Assembly (NCBI GenBank): GCA_029227035.1
Contig: JAQXZD010000015.1
Location: 1 to 33,871 of the forward strand
DNA: 33,871 nt
Source: Lachnospiraceae bacterium
GTDB lineage: Bacteria > Bacillota > Clostridia > Lachnospirales > Lachnospiraceae
Reading direction: 5' to 3'
Both the position numbers and the translations under genes were made by a program. Every line of letters begins with the position of its first letter. Positions within the stretch are counted from its first letter, which is position 1. Of this stretch, positions 24,046 to 32,564 are shown one piece after another. The notes under the pieces are model-generated. The model did not search any database, was not told the DNA's origin, and worked only from the letters and a program-made list of their open reading frames with translations.

Positions 24046-24385
24046 GCTCCTGCAGCAGTTCATTGTAATCCATATTGGAATAGTAATTCATATATGCCTC
24101 AAGGCTGCCGAAACGGTATATGACATAAACGATGGATATCGTATAAAGCAGTGCGGTAAAAGCAAGCGCGAGACTGCCGAGAATCAGTGCAATCTGTGCC
24201 TTGGTGCCGTAATGCATTCTGCCGCCGCGGGACAGGGATGCAAAAATGATGGCAAGTGCTCCGCAGGGAATGGACAGATACAGGCAGGTGCAGCTTATCA
24301 TGGCAACCGAAGCAAGAAGCAGGGAAAGCATTTCCATGCGCTCGGAACCGGTGTTAAAATTGTAAGGCTGTCTTTGCATATCCAT
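24020..24385 (-). CDS. Small two-helix membrane protein
   Basis: 121 residues. ATG (complement at 24383-24385) has GGAGG 9 bases upstream, which decides the start; the open frame continues far upstream as a shadow of tex and should not be included. Two hydrophobic helices are seen (about 18-50, LSLLLASVAMISCTCLYLSIPCGALAIIFASL, and 63-90, AQIALILGSLALAFTALLYTISIVYVIY), separated by the basic SRGGRMHYGTK. The pattern resembles DUF4190-like small proteins in which a loop with Gly and Ser links two helices. The C-terminus is acidic and Tyr-rich. Function unknown. Confidence 0.72.
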   Translation of the reverse strand: MDMQRQPYNFNTGSERMEMLSLLLASVAMISCTCLYLSIPCGALAIIFASLSRGGRMHYGTKAQIALILGSLALAFTALLYTISIVYVIYRFGSLEAYMNYYSNMDYNELLQELMTTTQFP

Positions 24386-24432
24386 AAAAGATTTCCTCCG
24401 AGAATAAATTTGAATAATTCGGGATAAACGCA

Positions 24433-24462
24433 TTGATTTTATTTTAGCACTTCTATTATAAT
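24433..24462 (+). promoter_or_regulatory. Putative promoter of tex
   Basis: TTGATT (24433-24438), 18 bases, TATAAT (24457-24462). The -10 lies in the palindrome CTATTATAATAG (24453-24464), so it could also present a -10 to the opposite strand. The start site would be near 24469, about 30 bases before the ATG. Confidence 0.55.
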
Positions 24463-24499
24463 AGGGGAAGAAAAAAATTACTCTAAGAAAGGGATATTT

Positions 24500-26785
24500 A
24501 TGGATATCAATGAAAAAATTGCCCAAGAGCTTGGAATCCGTAAGGGACAGGCTGAAGCAGCAGTGAAACTGATTGATGAAGGATGTACGATACCGTTTAT
24601 CGCGCGATACAGAAAGGAAGCAACCGGAGCCCTGAGTGATGAAGTGCTTCGTAACCTGTACGAGAGACTGAATTATCTGCGCAATCTGGAAGAAAAAAAG
24701 CAGACGGTTCTGGCAACGATTGAGGAGCAGGGAAAGCTCACGGAGGAACTGAAAGCACAGATTCTTGCAGCAGAGACACAGGTGGCAGTGGATGATCTCT
24801 ACCGCCCGTACCGGCCAAAGCGCCGCACGCGTGCGATGATTGCGAAGGAGAAGGGACTGGAGCCTCTTGCTGTCATCATCATGAATCAGAAATTGGAGAT
24901 ACCGATTGCGGAAGAGGCAGGAAAATATATAGACGAGGAAAAAGAAGTCAAAACCGTAGAGGAAGCAATTGCCGGGGCAAAGGACATCATAGCCGAATTT
25001 GTGTCCGATCAGGCAGATTACCGTACATATATCCGTGAGATTACCATGAAGAAAGGACAGCTTATTGCTACGGCTAAGGATGCAGAAGCAGAGTCCGTAT
25101 ATGAGATGTATTATGATTATCATGAGCCATTGTCCAAAGTTGCCGGACATCGTGTACTGGCAATCAATCGTGGTGAGAAAGAAAAGTTTCTTGTCGTGAA
25201 GATTGAGGCACCGGAGGAAGATATTCTTCGTTATCTGGACAAGAAGATGATTGCAGAACCGCAGGGGGAGACCGCGGAACTTTTGCGGGAAGTCAACGAG
25301 GATGCTTATGAGCGTCTGATTGCACCGGCGATTGAAAGGGAGATTCGAAACGATTTGTCGGAGAAAGCAGAGGATGGTGCAATCCGGGTGTTTGGAAAAA
25401 ATCTGGAGCAGCTTCTCATGCAGCCGCCTATTGCAGGACAGGTTGTGCTGGGCTGGGATCCGGCTTTTCGTACCGGCTGTAAGCTTGCGGTTGTGGATGA
25501 GACGGGAAAAGTGCTGGATACCACGGTGATTTATCCGACGGCACCGCAGAACAAGGTGGAGGAATCCAAAGTAGTATTAAAGAAACTGATAGAGAAGTAT
25601 CATGTTACCCTGATTTCCCTTGGAAACGGAACGGCATCCCGCGAGTCGGAGCAGGTAATCGTGCAGCTCTTAAAGGAGATTCCGGTTCCGGTACAGTATA
25701 TCATTGTAAACGAGGCGGGAGCTTCCGTATATTCGGCAAGTAAGCTGGCAACCGAGGAGTTTCCGAATTTTGATGTGGGACAGAGAAGCGCGACATCCAT
25801 GGCACGGCGTCTTCAGGATCCGCTGGCGGAGCTTGTCAAGATTGAGCCGAAGTCCATCGGTGTTGGGCAGTATCAGCATGACATGAATCAGAAGAAGCTC
25901 AGCGAGGCATTGAGCGGCGTGGTGGAGGACTGCGTGAACCGTGTCGGAGTAGATCTGAACACCGCGTCTGCATCCCTTTTGGAATATATATCGGGAATTA
26001 GTAAGGCGATTGCCAAAAATATTGTGGCTTATCGTGAGGAAAACGGAACGTTTATTTCCCGTTCCCAGCTTCTCAAGGTGGCAAAGCTTGGACCGAAGGC
26101 ATATGAACAGTGTGCCGGATTTATGCGGATATCAGGTGGCAAGAATCCGTTGGACGCAACCGCAGTTCATCCGGAATCCTATGAAGTTACCAAAGAACTT
26201 CTTACACGCCTTGGTTATACACTGGAGGATGTCAGCAACCGAAACGTTGTGGGAATCTCCAAAAAGATCAGCGATTACAAGAAGCTGTCCGAAGAGCTTG
26301 GCGTGGGCGAGTTAACTCTGAGAGACATTGTCATGGAGCTGGAAAAGCCGGCGAGAGATCCGCGAGAGGATATGCCAAAGCCGATTCTTCGAAGCGATGT
26401 GCTGGAAATCAAAGATTTAAAGCCGGGCATGGTTCTGAAAGGAACCGTCCGCAATGTCATTGATTTTGGAGTGTTTGTGGATATCGGAGTGCATCAGGAC
26501 GGTCTTGTGCATATCTCGGAGATATGCGACCATTTTATTAAGCATCCGCTCGAAGCGGTAAGTGTCGGAGACATTGTAGATGTCAAGGTGCTTTCTGTGG
26601 ATGAGAAGAAGGAACGAATCCAGTTGTCCATGAAAACCGGAACCAATCAGGTGAGAAAATCATCCGTTCATTCCGGAGGAAAAGGAAATCATGGAACCGG
26701 CGGCAGGAATGGTGGCGGTCGAAGAAAGCAGGAGGACGGACAACTGAACCTGTCTGGACTTAAGAACTTTATGAGAAACCGGTAA
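24500..26785 (+). CDS. tex: Tex-family RNA-binding transcription accessory protein
   Basis: 761 residues, the normal Tex length. Order: N-terminal helical Tex domain (TIPFIARYRKEATGALSDE, VDDLYRPYRPKRRTRA, residues about 1-190); YqgF-like RNase H fold (VVLGWDPAFRTGCKLAVVDETGKVLDTTVIYP, about 310-440); helix-hairpin-helix repeats (DLNTASASLLEYISGISKAIAKNIV, about 475-560); S1 domain (LKGTVRNVIDFGVFVDIGVHQDGLVHIS, about 638-711); then a Gly/Arg/Lys-rich tail (HSGGKGNHGTGGRNGGGRRK) that may add nucleic acid binding. Tex proteins bind single-stranded nucleic acids and affect transcription elongation. AAAGGG precedes the ATG. Confidence 0.95.
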   Translation: MDINEKIAQELGIRKGQAEAAVKLIDEGCTIPFIARYRKEATGALSDEVLRNLYERLNYLRNLEEKKQTVLATIEEQGKLTEELKAQILAAETQVAVDDLYRPYRPKRRTRAMIAKEKGLEPLAVIIMNQKLEIPIAEEAGKYIDEEKEVKTVEEAIAGAKDIIAEFVSDQADYRTYIREITMKKGQLIATAKDAEAESVYEMYYDYHEPLSKVAGHRVLAINRGEKEKFLVVKIEAPEEDILRYLDKKMIAEPQGETAELLREVNEDAYERLIAPAIEREIRNDLSEKAEDGAIRVFGKNLEQLLMQPPIAGQVVLGWDPAFRTGCKLAVVDETGKVLDTTVIYPTAPQNKVEESKVVLKKLIEKYHVTLISLGNGTASRESEQVIVQLLKEIPVPVQYIIVNEAGASVYSASKLATEEFPNFDVGQRSATSMARRLQDPLAELVKIEPKSIGVGQYQHDMNQKKLSEALSGVVEDCVNRVGVDLNTASASLLEYISGISKAIAKNIVAYREENGTFISRSQLLKVAKLGPKAYEQCAGFMRISGGKNPLDATAVHPESYEVTKELLTRLGYTLEDVSNRNVVGISKKISDYKKLSEELGVGELTLRDIVMELEKPARDPREDMPKPILRSDVLEIKDLKPGMVLKGTVRNVIDFGVFVDIGVHQDGLVHISEICDHFIKHPLEAVSVGDIVDVKVLSVDEKKERIQLSMKTGTNQVRKSSVHSGGKGNHGTGGRNGGGRRKQEDGQLNLSGLKNFMRNR

Positions 26786-26790
26786 TGTAA

Positions 26791-26817
26791 TATCTGTCAA
26801 TTTTCTCTTGACAGATA
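26791..26817. repeat. 10-bp inverted repeat overlapping the ribU promoter
   Basis: TATCTGTCAA (26791-26800) and TTGACAGATA (26808-26817) are exact complements around TTTTCTC. The second arm contains the -35 box of the ribU promoter. No T-run follows, so it is an inefficient terminator for tex (stop at 26785); it could be an operator for ribU. Confidence 0.6.
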
Positions 26818-26836
26818 TAAACGATATGCATACAAT
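26808..26836 (+). promoter_or_regulatory. Sigma-A promoter of ribU
   Basis: TTGACA (26808-26813), exactly 17 bases, TACAAT (26831-26836). The start would be near 26843, shortly before the FMN riboswitch. Confidence 0.78.
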
Positions 26837-26860
26837 GTAGTAGTACAAAATAAATAGGAA

Positions 26861-26986
26861 TTCTTCGGGGCAGGGTGCCACAGAAGTATCTGTGAATTCC
26901 CGACCGACGGTATAGTCCGTGAGCTGCGAGAGTGGCTGAACCGGTGAAATTCCGGTACCGACAGTATAGTCTGGATGAGAGAAGAA
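26861..26986 (+). promoter_or_regulatory. FMN riboswitch (RFN element)
   Basis: It contains the conserved RFN blocks in order: GGGGCAGGGTG (26867-26877), AATTCCCGACCGACGGT (26895-26911), AGTCCGTGAGC (26914-26924), GGTGAAATTCCGGTACCGAC (26943-26962) and AGTATAGTCTGGATGAGAGA (26963-26982). TTCTTC (26861-26866) with GAAGAA (26981-26986) closes P1. FMN binding should favour the terminator at 27031-27063 and switch off ribU. Confidence 0.97.
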
Positions 26987-27030
26987 AAAAGGTGTTTGCC
27001 GAGGATGGCAGACCGGTATTTGTGTGAATG

Positions 27031-27063
27031 AACCCCGATTGTAAGATTACAGTCGGGGTTTTT
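27031..27063 (+). terminator. Riboswitch expression-platform terminator
   Basis: AACCCCGATTGTAA (27031-27044) pairs with 27047-27060 (14 positions, one G-U; the innermost pairs must open to form a loop), followed by T to 27063. It sits between the aptamer and ribU, the expected place for FMN-controlled transcription attenuation. The rest of the gap (26987-27030) probably holds the antiterminator strand. Confidence 0.9.
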
Positions 27064-27115
27064 GGCGCGCATTATTATCTCATGGAATTCCGCATAGAAA
27101 AGGAGAGAGTTTATC

Positions 27116-27754
27116 ATGAGCAATCAAACAAAAACAGTAACAACGACAACTGAGGCACCACAGGATACGAGAGGCAGAGTGCGTTATCTCACGGTAACGG
27201 CTATGCTGGCAGCAGTTTCATTTATTCTGCAGTATTTTGAAATTTCCCTGCCGATTATGCCGCCGTTTATCAAATTTGATTTTTCGGATATTCCGGCGTT
27301 GCTTGGCAGCTTTGCATTCGGACCGGTATGCGGAGTCCTGATTTGCCTGGTGAAGAATCTGTTGCATATGGCATTTTCCAACAGCATGTTTGTGGGAGAA
27401 TTGTCCAATTTCCTTCTGGGAAGTGCTTTCGTCATCATCGCAGGAAGTATTTACAAATATAAAAAGACAAAAATGGGTGCGCTGGCAGGCGGAGTGCTCG
27501 GAGCCATTGTTATGGGTGTATTCAGTATTGCATCCAATTGGTTTGTTGTTTATCCGGCTTATTATCAGGTGATGCCGAAGGAAGCAATCCTGGGTGCATA
27601 TCAGGCGATTCTTCCTTCCATGAAGTCCATCTTCCAGAGCCTTGTGGTGTTTAATCTTCCGTTTACGATTGCAAAGGGACTGATTGCCGTTGCCTTCTGC
27701 ATGTTGATTTATAAGCCACTGTCACCAATCTTAAAGGGAGCAAAAAACCGATAA
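27116..27754 (+). CDS. ribU: Riboflavin ECF transporter S component RibU
   Basis: A 212-residue membrane protein with about six helices. RYLTVTAMLAAVSFILQYFEISLPIMPPFIKFDFSDIPALLGSFAFGPVCGVLICLVKNLLH is the conserved N-terminal half of RibU, and the FMN riboswitch upstream supports riboflavin as the substrate. The first 20 residues are Thr-rich and polar, in the cytoplasm. It requires the shared EcfAA'T module. AAAGGAGAGAG (27099-27109) gives the ribosome site. A terminator follows directly. Confidence 0.96.
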   Translation: MSNQTKTVTTTTEAPQDTRGRVRYLTVTAMLAAVSFILQYFEISLPIMPPFIKFDFSDIPALLGSFAFGPVCGVLICLVKNLLHMAFSNSMFVGELSNFLLGSAFVIIAGSIYKYKKTKMGALAGGVLGAIVMGVFSIASNWFVVYPAYYQVMPKEAILGAYQAILPSMKSIFQSLVVFNLPFTIAKGLIAVAFCMLIYKPLSPILKGAKNR

Positions 27755-27761
27755 TCTTTAG

Positions 27762-27794
27762 AACCCCTGTTTTGTTTTGCAGGGGTTTTCTTTT
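27762..27794 (+). terminator. Terminator after ribU
   Basis: AACCCCTG (27762-27769) pairs with CAGGGGTT (27780-27787) around a T-rich loop, followed by TTCTTTTT. A short but G/C-rich stem with a good T-tract. Confidence 0.85.
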
Positions 27795-27805
27795 TCCGCT
27801 GGAAC

Positions 27806-27814
27806 TGTTATAAT
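27806..27814 (+). promoter_or_regulatory. Extended -10 promoter of the ycxB-like gene
   Basis: TGTTATAAT (TG-N-TATAAT) with no recognisable -35 box. The start would be near 27821. It is the only promoter-like sequence I see before the run of genes from 27859 to 33278. Confidence 0.5.
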
Positions 27815-27858
27815 ATAAAACAAATCCGAATTATTCACAGTAGTCAGGAGTAAGTAAA

Positions 27859-28389
27859 ATGAGTGAAGCAGTGAAAGAACAAAAACTGGACAAGGTAGAA
27901 TTCGACGTGCAGTTACAGCCAAAAGACCTGTATCGTTTTAATATATATCAGACTTATACGGGAATTCAGGGATGGATATCCGTGATTCTCGGAATACTGG
28001 GATTTGTGATGGCAGGCATTACTTTTGGAGAGGCAGAACTTCCTTATACCATTCTCTATATTGTGGTAGGTTTTCTTTTCCTGTTTTATATTCCGGTTTC
28101 GTTGTGGTTTCGTGCGAAGGCGGTATTGAAAACCAACACCGTGCTCGCTGGAAAGCTTCATTATGAAGTGTCGGACGAACAGATTCATGTGACACAGGGA
28201 GAGGATGCAGGCGATCTGCCATGGGAAGCTATCTACAAGATTGTAGCCAATAAGAATCAGGTATTGATCTACAGCACCCGTATCAATGCATACGTGGTAC
28301 CGCGCGAGCAGATAGGCGATCAGTATGAGGGATTTTGTAAGATTGCCAAAAGAAAGCTGCAGTCATACAAGCTGAAAATGAAAAACTAG
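27859..28389 (+). CDS. YcxB-like membrane protein
   Basis: 176 residues. There are two transmembrane helices (about 39-58, GWISVILGILGFVMAGITFG, and about 64-84, YTILYIVVGFLFLFYIPVSLW), then a C-terminal soluble domain of the YcxB type (LHYEVSDEQIHVTQGEDAGDLPWEAIYKIVANKNQVLIYSTRINAYVVPREQI). The function is not known. CAGGAG at 27845-27850 is the ribosome site. Only 12 bases separate it from tsaE, so it may be the first gene of the operon. Confidence 0.78.
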   Translation: MSEAVKEQKLDKVEFDVQLQPKDLYRFNIYQTYTGIQGWISVILGILGFVMAGITFGEAELPYTILYIVVGFLFLFYIPVSLWFRAKAVLKTNTVLAGKLHYEVSDEQIHVTQGEDAGDLPWEAIYKIVANKNQVLIYSTRINAYVVPREQIGDQYEGFCKIAKRKLQSYKLKMKN

Positions 28390-28401
28390 CAGGAGAATCA
28401 C

Positions 28402-28845
28402 ATGCAGGAACAGAAGGTAGTGACATTGGAGACTTTTTCTCCGGAAGAGACGCTTGCGCTGGGTGAGAAGCTGGGCAGAGAGGCAAAACCCGGAGAAGTA
28501 TATACGTTAGTGGGTGACCTTGGCGTTGGAAAGACGGTATTGACGCAGGGAATTGCCCAGGGACTTGGCATTGAAGAACCAATCTGCAGTCCGACTTTTA
28601 CGATTGTGCAGATATATGAGGAAGGGCGGATGCCCTTTTACCATTTTGATGTCTATCGGATTGGAGACGTTGAGGAGATGGACGAGATTGGGTATGAAGA
28701 CTATTTTTACGGAGACGGACTCACCATGATTGAGTGGGCGAATCTGATAGAGGAGATTTTACCCAGACATCGTCGTGAGATTACGATAGAGAAAGATTTG
28801 GAAAAAGGTTTTGATTATCGCAAAATCACAATTTTACAGAGATAG
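28402..28845 (+). CDS. tsaE: tRNA t6A biosynthesis ATPase TsaE
   Basis: 147 residues with Walker A GDLGVGKT (38-45), then SPTFTIVQIYEEG, YHFDVYRIGDVEEMDEIGYEDYF and MIEWANLIEEILP, all conserved in TsaE. It works with TsaB and TsaD to make N6-threonylcarbamoyladenosine at position 37 of ANN-decoding tRNAs. tsaB follows after nine bases. AGGAG at 28391-28395 is the ribosome site. Confidence 0.95.
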   Translation: MQEQKVVTLETFSPEETLALGEKLGREAKPGEVYTLVGDLGVGKTVLTQGIAQGLGIEEPICSPTFTIVQIYEEGRMPFYHFDVYRIGDVEEMDEIGYEDYFYGDGLTMIEWANLIEEILPRHRREITIEKDLEKGFDYRKITILQR

Positions 28846-28854
28846 AGGTCAGAT

Positions 28855-29568
28855 ATGAAGATACTTGCATTAGACAGCTCAGGACTTGTGGCAAGTGTGG
28901 CTGTCGTGGAAGATGACAATTTGCTTGGTGAATACACCATGAATTATAAAAAAACACATTCACAGACGCTTCTTCCGATGTTGGATGAGGTGGCATCCAT
29001 GATGGAGCTGGATTTGAATTCCATTGATGCCATTGCGGTATCTGCGGGGCCGGGTTCGTTTACGGGACTTAGGATTGGCTCAGCTACCGCAAAGGGACTG
29101 GCCCTTGCATTGAACAAAAAAATCGTTTCGGTACCAACCGTGGATGCGCTGGCATATAATCTGTGGGGCAGTTCCGATTTGATTTGTCCGCTTATGGATG
29201 CACGCAGGCAGCAGGCATATACCGGTCTGTATGAGTTTTCGGACGGAAATCTGCAGACGATTTGTCCGCAGTGTGCGGTCGGCATAGAAGAGATTATAGA
29301 AAAAGTGAACGAGCAGAACAGGAAAACCGTCTTTTTGGGAGACGGAGTACCGGTTTTTGCAGAATATATTAAGGAGCATGTAAAAACTGCCTATGAGTTC
29401 GCTCCGGCGCATATGAACCGGCAGAGAGCGGCAAGTGTTGCGGTGCTTGGAATGGTTCTTTTCAAGCAGGGAAAGGCAGAGGATGCGGCGGCGCATAAGC
29501 CGGAGTACATGAGACTCTCACAGGCAGAGAGGGAAAGACAGGAGAAGGAACGGGATTTTCGGATATGA
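28855..29568 (+). CDS. tsaB: tRNA t6A biosynthesis protein TsaB
   Basis: 237 residues of the ASKHA fold. MKILALDSSGLVASVAVVEDD, HSQTLLPMLDEV and the signature SAGPGSFTGLRIGSATAKGLALAL are diagnostic. TsaB lacks the metal-binding histidines of its paralogue TsaD and acts as its partner. The stop codon overlaps the rimI start in an ATGA arrangement. Its order after tsaE is the common Firmicute layout. Confidence 0.95.
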   Translation: MKILALDSSGLVASVAVVEDDNLLGEYTMNYKKTHSQTLLPMLDEVASMMELDLNSIDAIAVSAGPGSFTGLRIGSATAKGLALALNKKIVSVPTVDALAYNLWGSSDLICPLMDARRQQAYTGLYEFSDGNLQTICPQCAVGIEEIIEKVNEQNRKTVFLGDGVPVFAEYIKEHVKTAYEFAPAHMNRQRAASVAVLGMVLFKQGKAEDAAAHKPEYMRLSQAERERQEKERDFRI

Positions 29569-30011
29569 GAATTCGACAGATGGAGCCGGCAGACATCCCG
29601 GAAGTGGCAGCAATAGAAAAAGATTGTTTTTCACAGCCGTGGAGCGAACAGGGATTCGCAGACGGACTTGCACATGCAGCCGTGTTTTTGATTGCGGAAG
29701 ATAAGGAAGAGATTATCGGGTATATCGGAATGTATGTGTCAGAGCCGGAGGGGGAGATTACAAATGTAGCGGTCGCACCGGGAAGGCGTGGTGCAGGCTG
29801 CGGGAAAGTACTTGTTCGGGAAATGCAAAAATGGGCGATGGCTCATGGGGTGAACCGGATTGTGCTTGAGGTGCGGGCACATAATGCCCCGGCAATTCAT
29901 GTGTACGGGCAGTGTGGATTTCGAAAGATTGGTGTGCGCCGTAATTTTTACAGTTTTCCGAAGGAAGACGCAGATGTTATGGAGTGGCAGGAACAGGACA
30001 GATTATGTTAG
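29565..30011 (+). CDS. rimI: Ribosomal protein S18 alanine N-acetyltransferase RimI
   Basis: 148 residues of the GNAT fold. MRIRQMEPADIPEVAAIEKDCFSQPWSE is the RimI N-terminus; TNVAVAPGRRGAGCGKVLV carries the acetyl-CoA loop and VRAHNAPAIHVYGQCGFRKIGVRRNFY the C-terminal substrate part. It acetylates the N-terminal residue of S18 in E. coli; broader N-terminal specificity is possible. The ATG shares four bases with the tsaB stop, and its own end overlaps the rnz start by seven bases. Confidence 0.92.
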   Translation: MRIRQMEPADIPEVAAIEKDCFSQPWSEQGFADGLAHAAVFLIAEDKEEIIGYIGMYVSEPEGEITNVAVAPGRRGAGCGKVLVREMQKWAMAHGVNRIVLEVRAHNAPAIHVYGQCGFRKIGVRRNFYSFPKEDADVMEWQEQDRLC

Positions 30012-30916
30012 ATGTATGTTTATTAGGAACAGCAGGTATGATGCCATTGCCGCACAGGTGGCTGACATCACTTATGCTGAGATATAATGGAAGCAGCCTG
30101 TTGATTGACTGTGGCGAAGGAACGCAGATTGCAATCAAGGAGGCAGGGCTTACTTTTAAACCGATTGATATTTTGTGCATTACGCATTTCCACGCGGATC
30201 ACATCAGCGGACTTCCGGGTTTGCTTCTTACCATGGGAAATGCAGAACGTACAGAGCCGTTGACGATTATCGGCCCGAAGGGACTTACCCGGGTGGTCAA
30301 TGCACTCAGGACGATTGCACCGGAGCTGCCGTTTGAAATCCAATGTGTGGAGCTGACGGAACCGGATGAACGAATTGAGCTGAACGGTTATCAGATACAT
30401 GCATTTCGCGTAAAGCATAATGTGGTCTGCTATGGATATTCGGTAGAAATCAGCCGGGCTGGAAAATTTTCGGTGGAGCGCGCGAAGGAACAGAATGTTC
30501 CGATGAAACTGTGGAGCCGTCTGCAAAAGGGAGAGACCATCGAGCAGGGCGGCATTACCTATACGCCGCAGATGGTGCTTGGACCGCAGCGAAAGGGACT
30601 GAAGGTGACGTATTGTACGGACAGCCGGCCGACGGATGCCATTGTGGATGCGGCCACAGAAGCCGATTTATTTATCTGTGAGGGTATGTATGCGGAGAAG
30701 GAAAAGCTTGCCAAGGCCAAGCAGTATAAGCATATGACTTTTTATGAGGCAGCGGATATGGCAAAAAAAGCAAATGTGCAGGAATTGTGGCTTACACATT
30801 TTTCCCCGTCACTGGTTCGTGCAGAGGATTATATGCCGCAGGTTCGCAGCATATTTGAACCTGCATATCTTGGAAAAGACGGTAAGAGTGTGGAACTTGT
30901 ATTCAAGGAGGGATAG
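30005..30916 (+). CDS. rnz: Ribonuclease Z
   Basis: A 303-residue metallo-beta-lactamase-fold endonuclease that trims tRNA 3' ends. HFHADH (61-66) is the zinc motif, with later histidines in VKHNVVCYGYSVE and LTHFSPSL and the conserved YCTDSRPTD. The length is normal for bacterial RNase Z. ATG 30005 (MLDVCLLGTAGMMP) is the family start; the GTG at 29984 would add seven residues inside rimI. RNase Z is needed for tRNAs without encoded CCA, and both serine tRNA genes in this window lack it. Confidence 0.95.
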   Translation: MLDVCLLGTAGMMPLPHRWLTSLMLRYNGSSLLIDCGEGTQIAIKEAGLTFKPIDILCITHFHADHISGLPGLLLTMGNAERTEPLTIIGPKGLTRVVNALRTIAPELPFEIQCVELTEPDERIELNGYQIHAFRVKHNVVCYGYSVEISRAGKFSVERAKEQNVPMKLWSRLQKGETIEQGGITYTPQMVLGPQRKGLKVTYCTDSRPTDAIVDAATEADLFICEGMYAEKEKLAKAKQYKHMTFYEAADMAKKANVQELWLTHFSPSLVRAEDYMPQVRSIFEPAYLGKDGKSVELVFKEG

Positions 30917-30919
30917 TCT

Positions 30920-31513
30920 ATGAAGAAAGTAGGTATTGTAATTGCAGCATGTGCGTGTGTCGCTATACTTTGCGGGGGATTTTTCCTGCTGAAGGATCGT
31001 ATGTCAGGCGGAGCGGAGAAAGAGACACAGCCAACAAGGATTCAGAAGATTATAACGAGGGATATGGAGAACAATTATCCTGCGACTCCGAGAGAGGTTA
31101 TTAAGCTCTATAATAAGATTATAGACATTTATTATGGGGAAGAGTACACGGATGAGGAGTTTGATTCTCTGCTGGATCAGGCGCAGGCGCTTATGGATGA
31201 GGAGCTTGTTGCAAATAATCCAAAGGCGGATTACAAGCAGGCTGTGGAGGCTGAAAAGGCAAATTATAAAGAACGTTCCTTCAAGATCCGCCAGAGCAGT
31301 GTGTGCGACAGCAATGAGGTGGAATATAAGACGGATGACAAGACAGGGGATAAGCTTGCCTATGTGATGGCTTCTTATTTTACGGAGGAAAAGAAAGAGT
31401 TTGATAAGACATATCAGATGTATGTCTTGCGCAAAGATAAGGACGGAAAGTGGAAAATTCTGACCTATTACAAGATTGACGGAAAGACATCAGGGGATGA
31501 AGATGATGAATAA
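30920..31513 (+). CDS. Membrane-anchored protein of unknown function
   Basis: 197 residues. The N-terminus [24 protein letters not shown] is a signal-anchor; the AILCGG stretch might serve as a lipobox, although the helix continues past the Cys. The rest is hydrophilic and acidic and predicted to be outside the membrane, with [52 protein letters not shown] and a beta-rich C-terminal part ([24 protein letters not shown]). It resembles small exported proteins of Lachnospiraceae without assigned function. It starts 3 bases after rnz and its end overlaps the tsaD start, so it is in the operon, but nothing shows a role in tRNA modification. Confidence 0.75.
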   Translation: MKKVGIVIAACACVAILCGGFFLLKDRMSGGAEKETQPTRIQKIITRDMENNYPATPREVIKLYNKIIDIYYGEEYTDEEFDSLLDQAQALMDEELVANNPKADYKQAVEAEKANYKERSFKIRQSSVCDSNEVEYKTDDKTGDKLAYVMASYFTEEKKEFDKTYQMYVLRKDKDGKWKILTYYKIDGKTSGDEDDE

Positions 31514-32540
31514 TACCGAACGTGAGGTAAAGATACTTGCAATTGAGAGTTCGTGCGACGAGACTGCGGCAGCAGTTGTGGTCAACGGGCGGGATATGCG
31601 TTCAAATGTGATTTCTTCGCAGATTGCATTGCACACCCTGTACGGTGGAGTGGTGCCGGAGATTGCATCCCGTAAGCATATTGAAAAAATCAATCAGGTG
31701 ATTGAACAGGCACTTGCGGATGCTAAAATGACATTGGATGATCTGGATGCGGTTGCGGTTACATACGGACCGGGATTGGTTGGAGCCCTGCTTGTCGGAG
31801 TGGCAGAGGCAAAGGCAATCAGTTATGCGAAGCATCTTCCGTTGGTGGGAGTGCATCATATTGAAGGGCATATCAGTGCAAATTATATTGAGAATCCGGA
31901 TTTGGAACCTCCGTTTTTGTGTCTGGTGGTATCCGGAGGGCATACGCATCTTGTAAAAGTGCTGGATTATGGAAAATATGAGGTTCTTGGGCGTACAAGG
32001 GATGATGCGGCCGGAGAAGCGTTTGACAAGGTTGCAAGGGCGATTGGTCTGGGCTATCCTGGGGGACCTAAGATTGAAAAGGTGTCCCATGAGGGGAATC
32101 CGGGAGCAATCTCTTTTCCGCGTGCAAAAATTGCGGACGGGGTGTACGATTTCAGCTTTAGCGGTCTGAAATCCGCGGTGCTTAATTATCTGAACGGATG
32201 CCGCATGAAAAATATTCCGATTTGTCAGGCGGATGTGGCCGCATCTTTTCAGCAGTCTGTTACGGATGTGCTGGTGGAACATGCAAGGCATGCCATCCGG
32301 GAGTTTCATATGGATAAATTCGCAATCGCCGGAGGTGTGGCATCAAATGGAACTATTCGCGAAGCCATGGAAACGATGTGCAAAGAGGAAGGAGTAGCGT
32401 TTTATCATCCTTCACCGATTTTGTGTACAGACAATGCAGCTATGATTGGAGCTGCGGCATACTACGATTTTATGCAGGGAAAAAGAGCCGGGCTTGATTT
32501 GAATGCGGTGCCGAATTTAAAATTGGAAACAACTGTGTAA
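31506..32540 (+). CDS. tsaD: tRNA t6A threonylcarbamoyltransferase TsaD
   Basis: The catalytic subunit that transfers the threonylcarbamoyl group to A37 of tRNA. 344 residues from ATG 31506. [17 protein letters not shown] opens the ASKHA fold, [12 protein letters not shown] has the metal ligands His118 and His122, VSGGHTHLV and [23 protein letters not shown] follow, and [12 protein letters not shown] and [12 protein letters not shown] are C-terminal motifs. The start is ambiguous: ATG 31497, 31503 and 31506 are in frame; 31506 lies 9 bases after CAGGGG (31491-31496). It overlaps the upstream gene's stop by eight bases. Confidence 0.95.
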   Translation: MNNTEREVKILAIESSCDETAAAVVVNGRDMRSNVISSQIALHTLYGGVVPEIASRKHIEKINQVIEQALADAKMTLDDLDAVAVTYGPGLVGALLVGVAEAKAISYAKHLPLVGVHHIEGHISANYIENPDLEPPFLCLVVSGGHTHLVKVLDYGKYEVLGRTRDDAAGEAFDKVARAIGLGYPGGPKIEKVSHEGNPGAISFPRAKIADGVYDFSFSGLKSAVLNYLNGCRMKNIPICQADVAASFQQSVTDVLVEHARHAIREFHMDKFAIAGGVASNGTIREAMETMCKEEGVAFYHPSPILCTDNAAMIGAAAYYDFMQGKRAGLDLNAVPNLKLETTV

Positions 32541-32564
32541 CTATTTGCAGACGGGGAGACTGGT

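Noticed and set aside
24386..25150. Upstream extension of the small membrane protein to a 376-codon frame
   Set aside because: The extension is antisense to tex. The ATG at 24385 with GGAGG 9 bases before it is a clear start.
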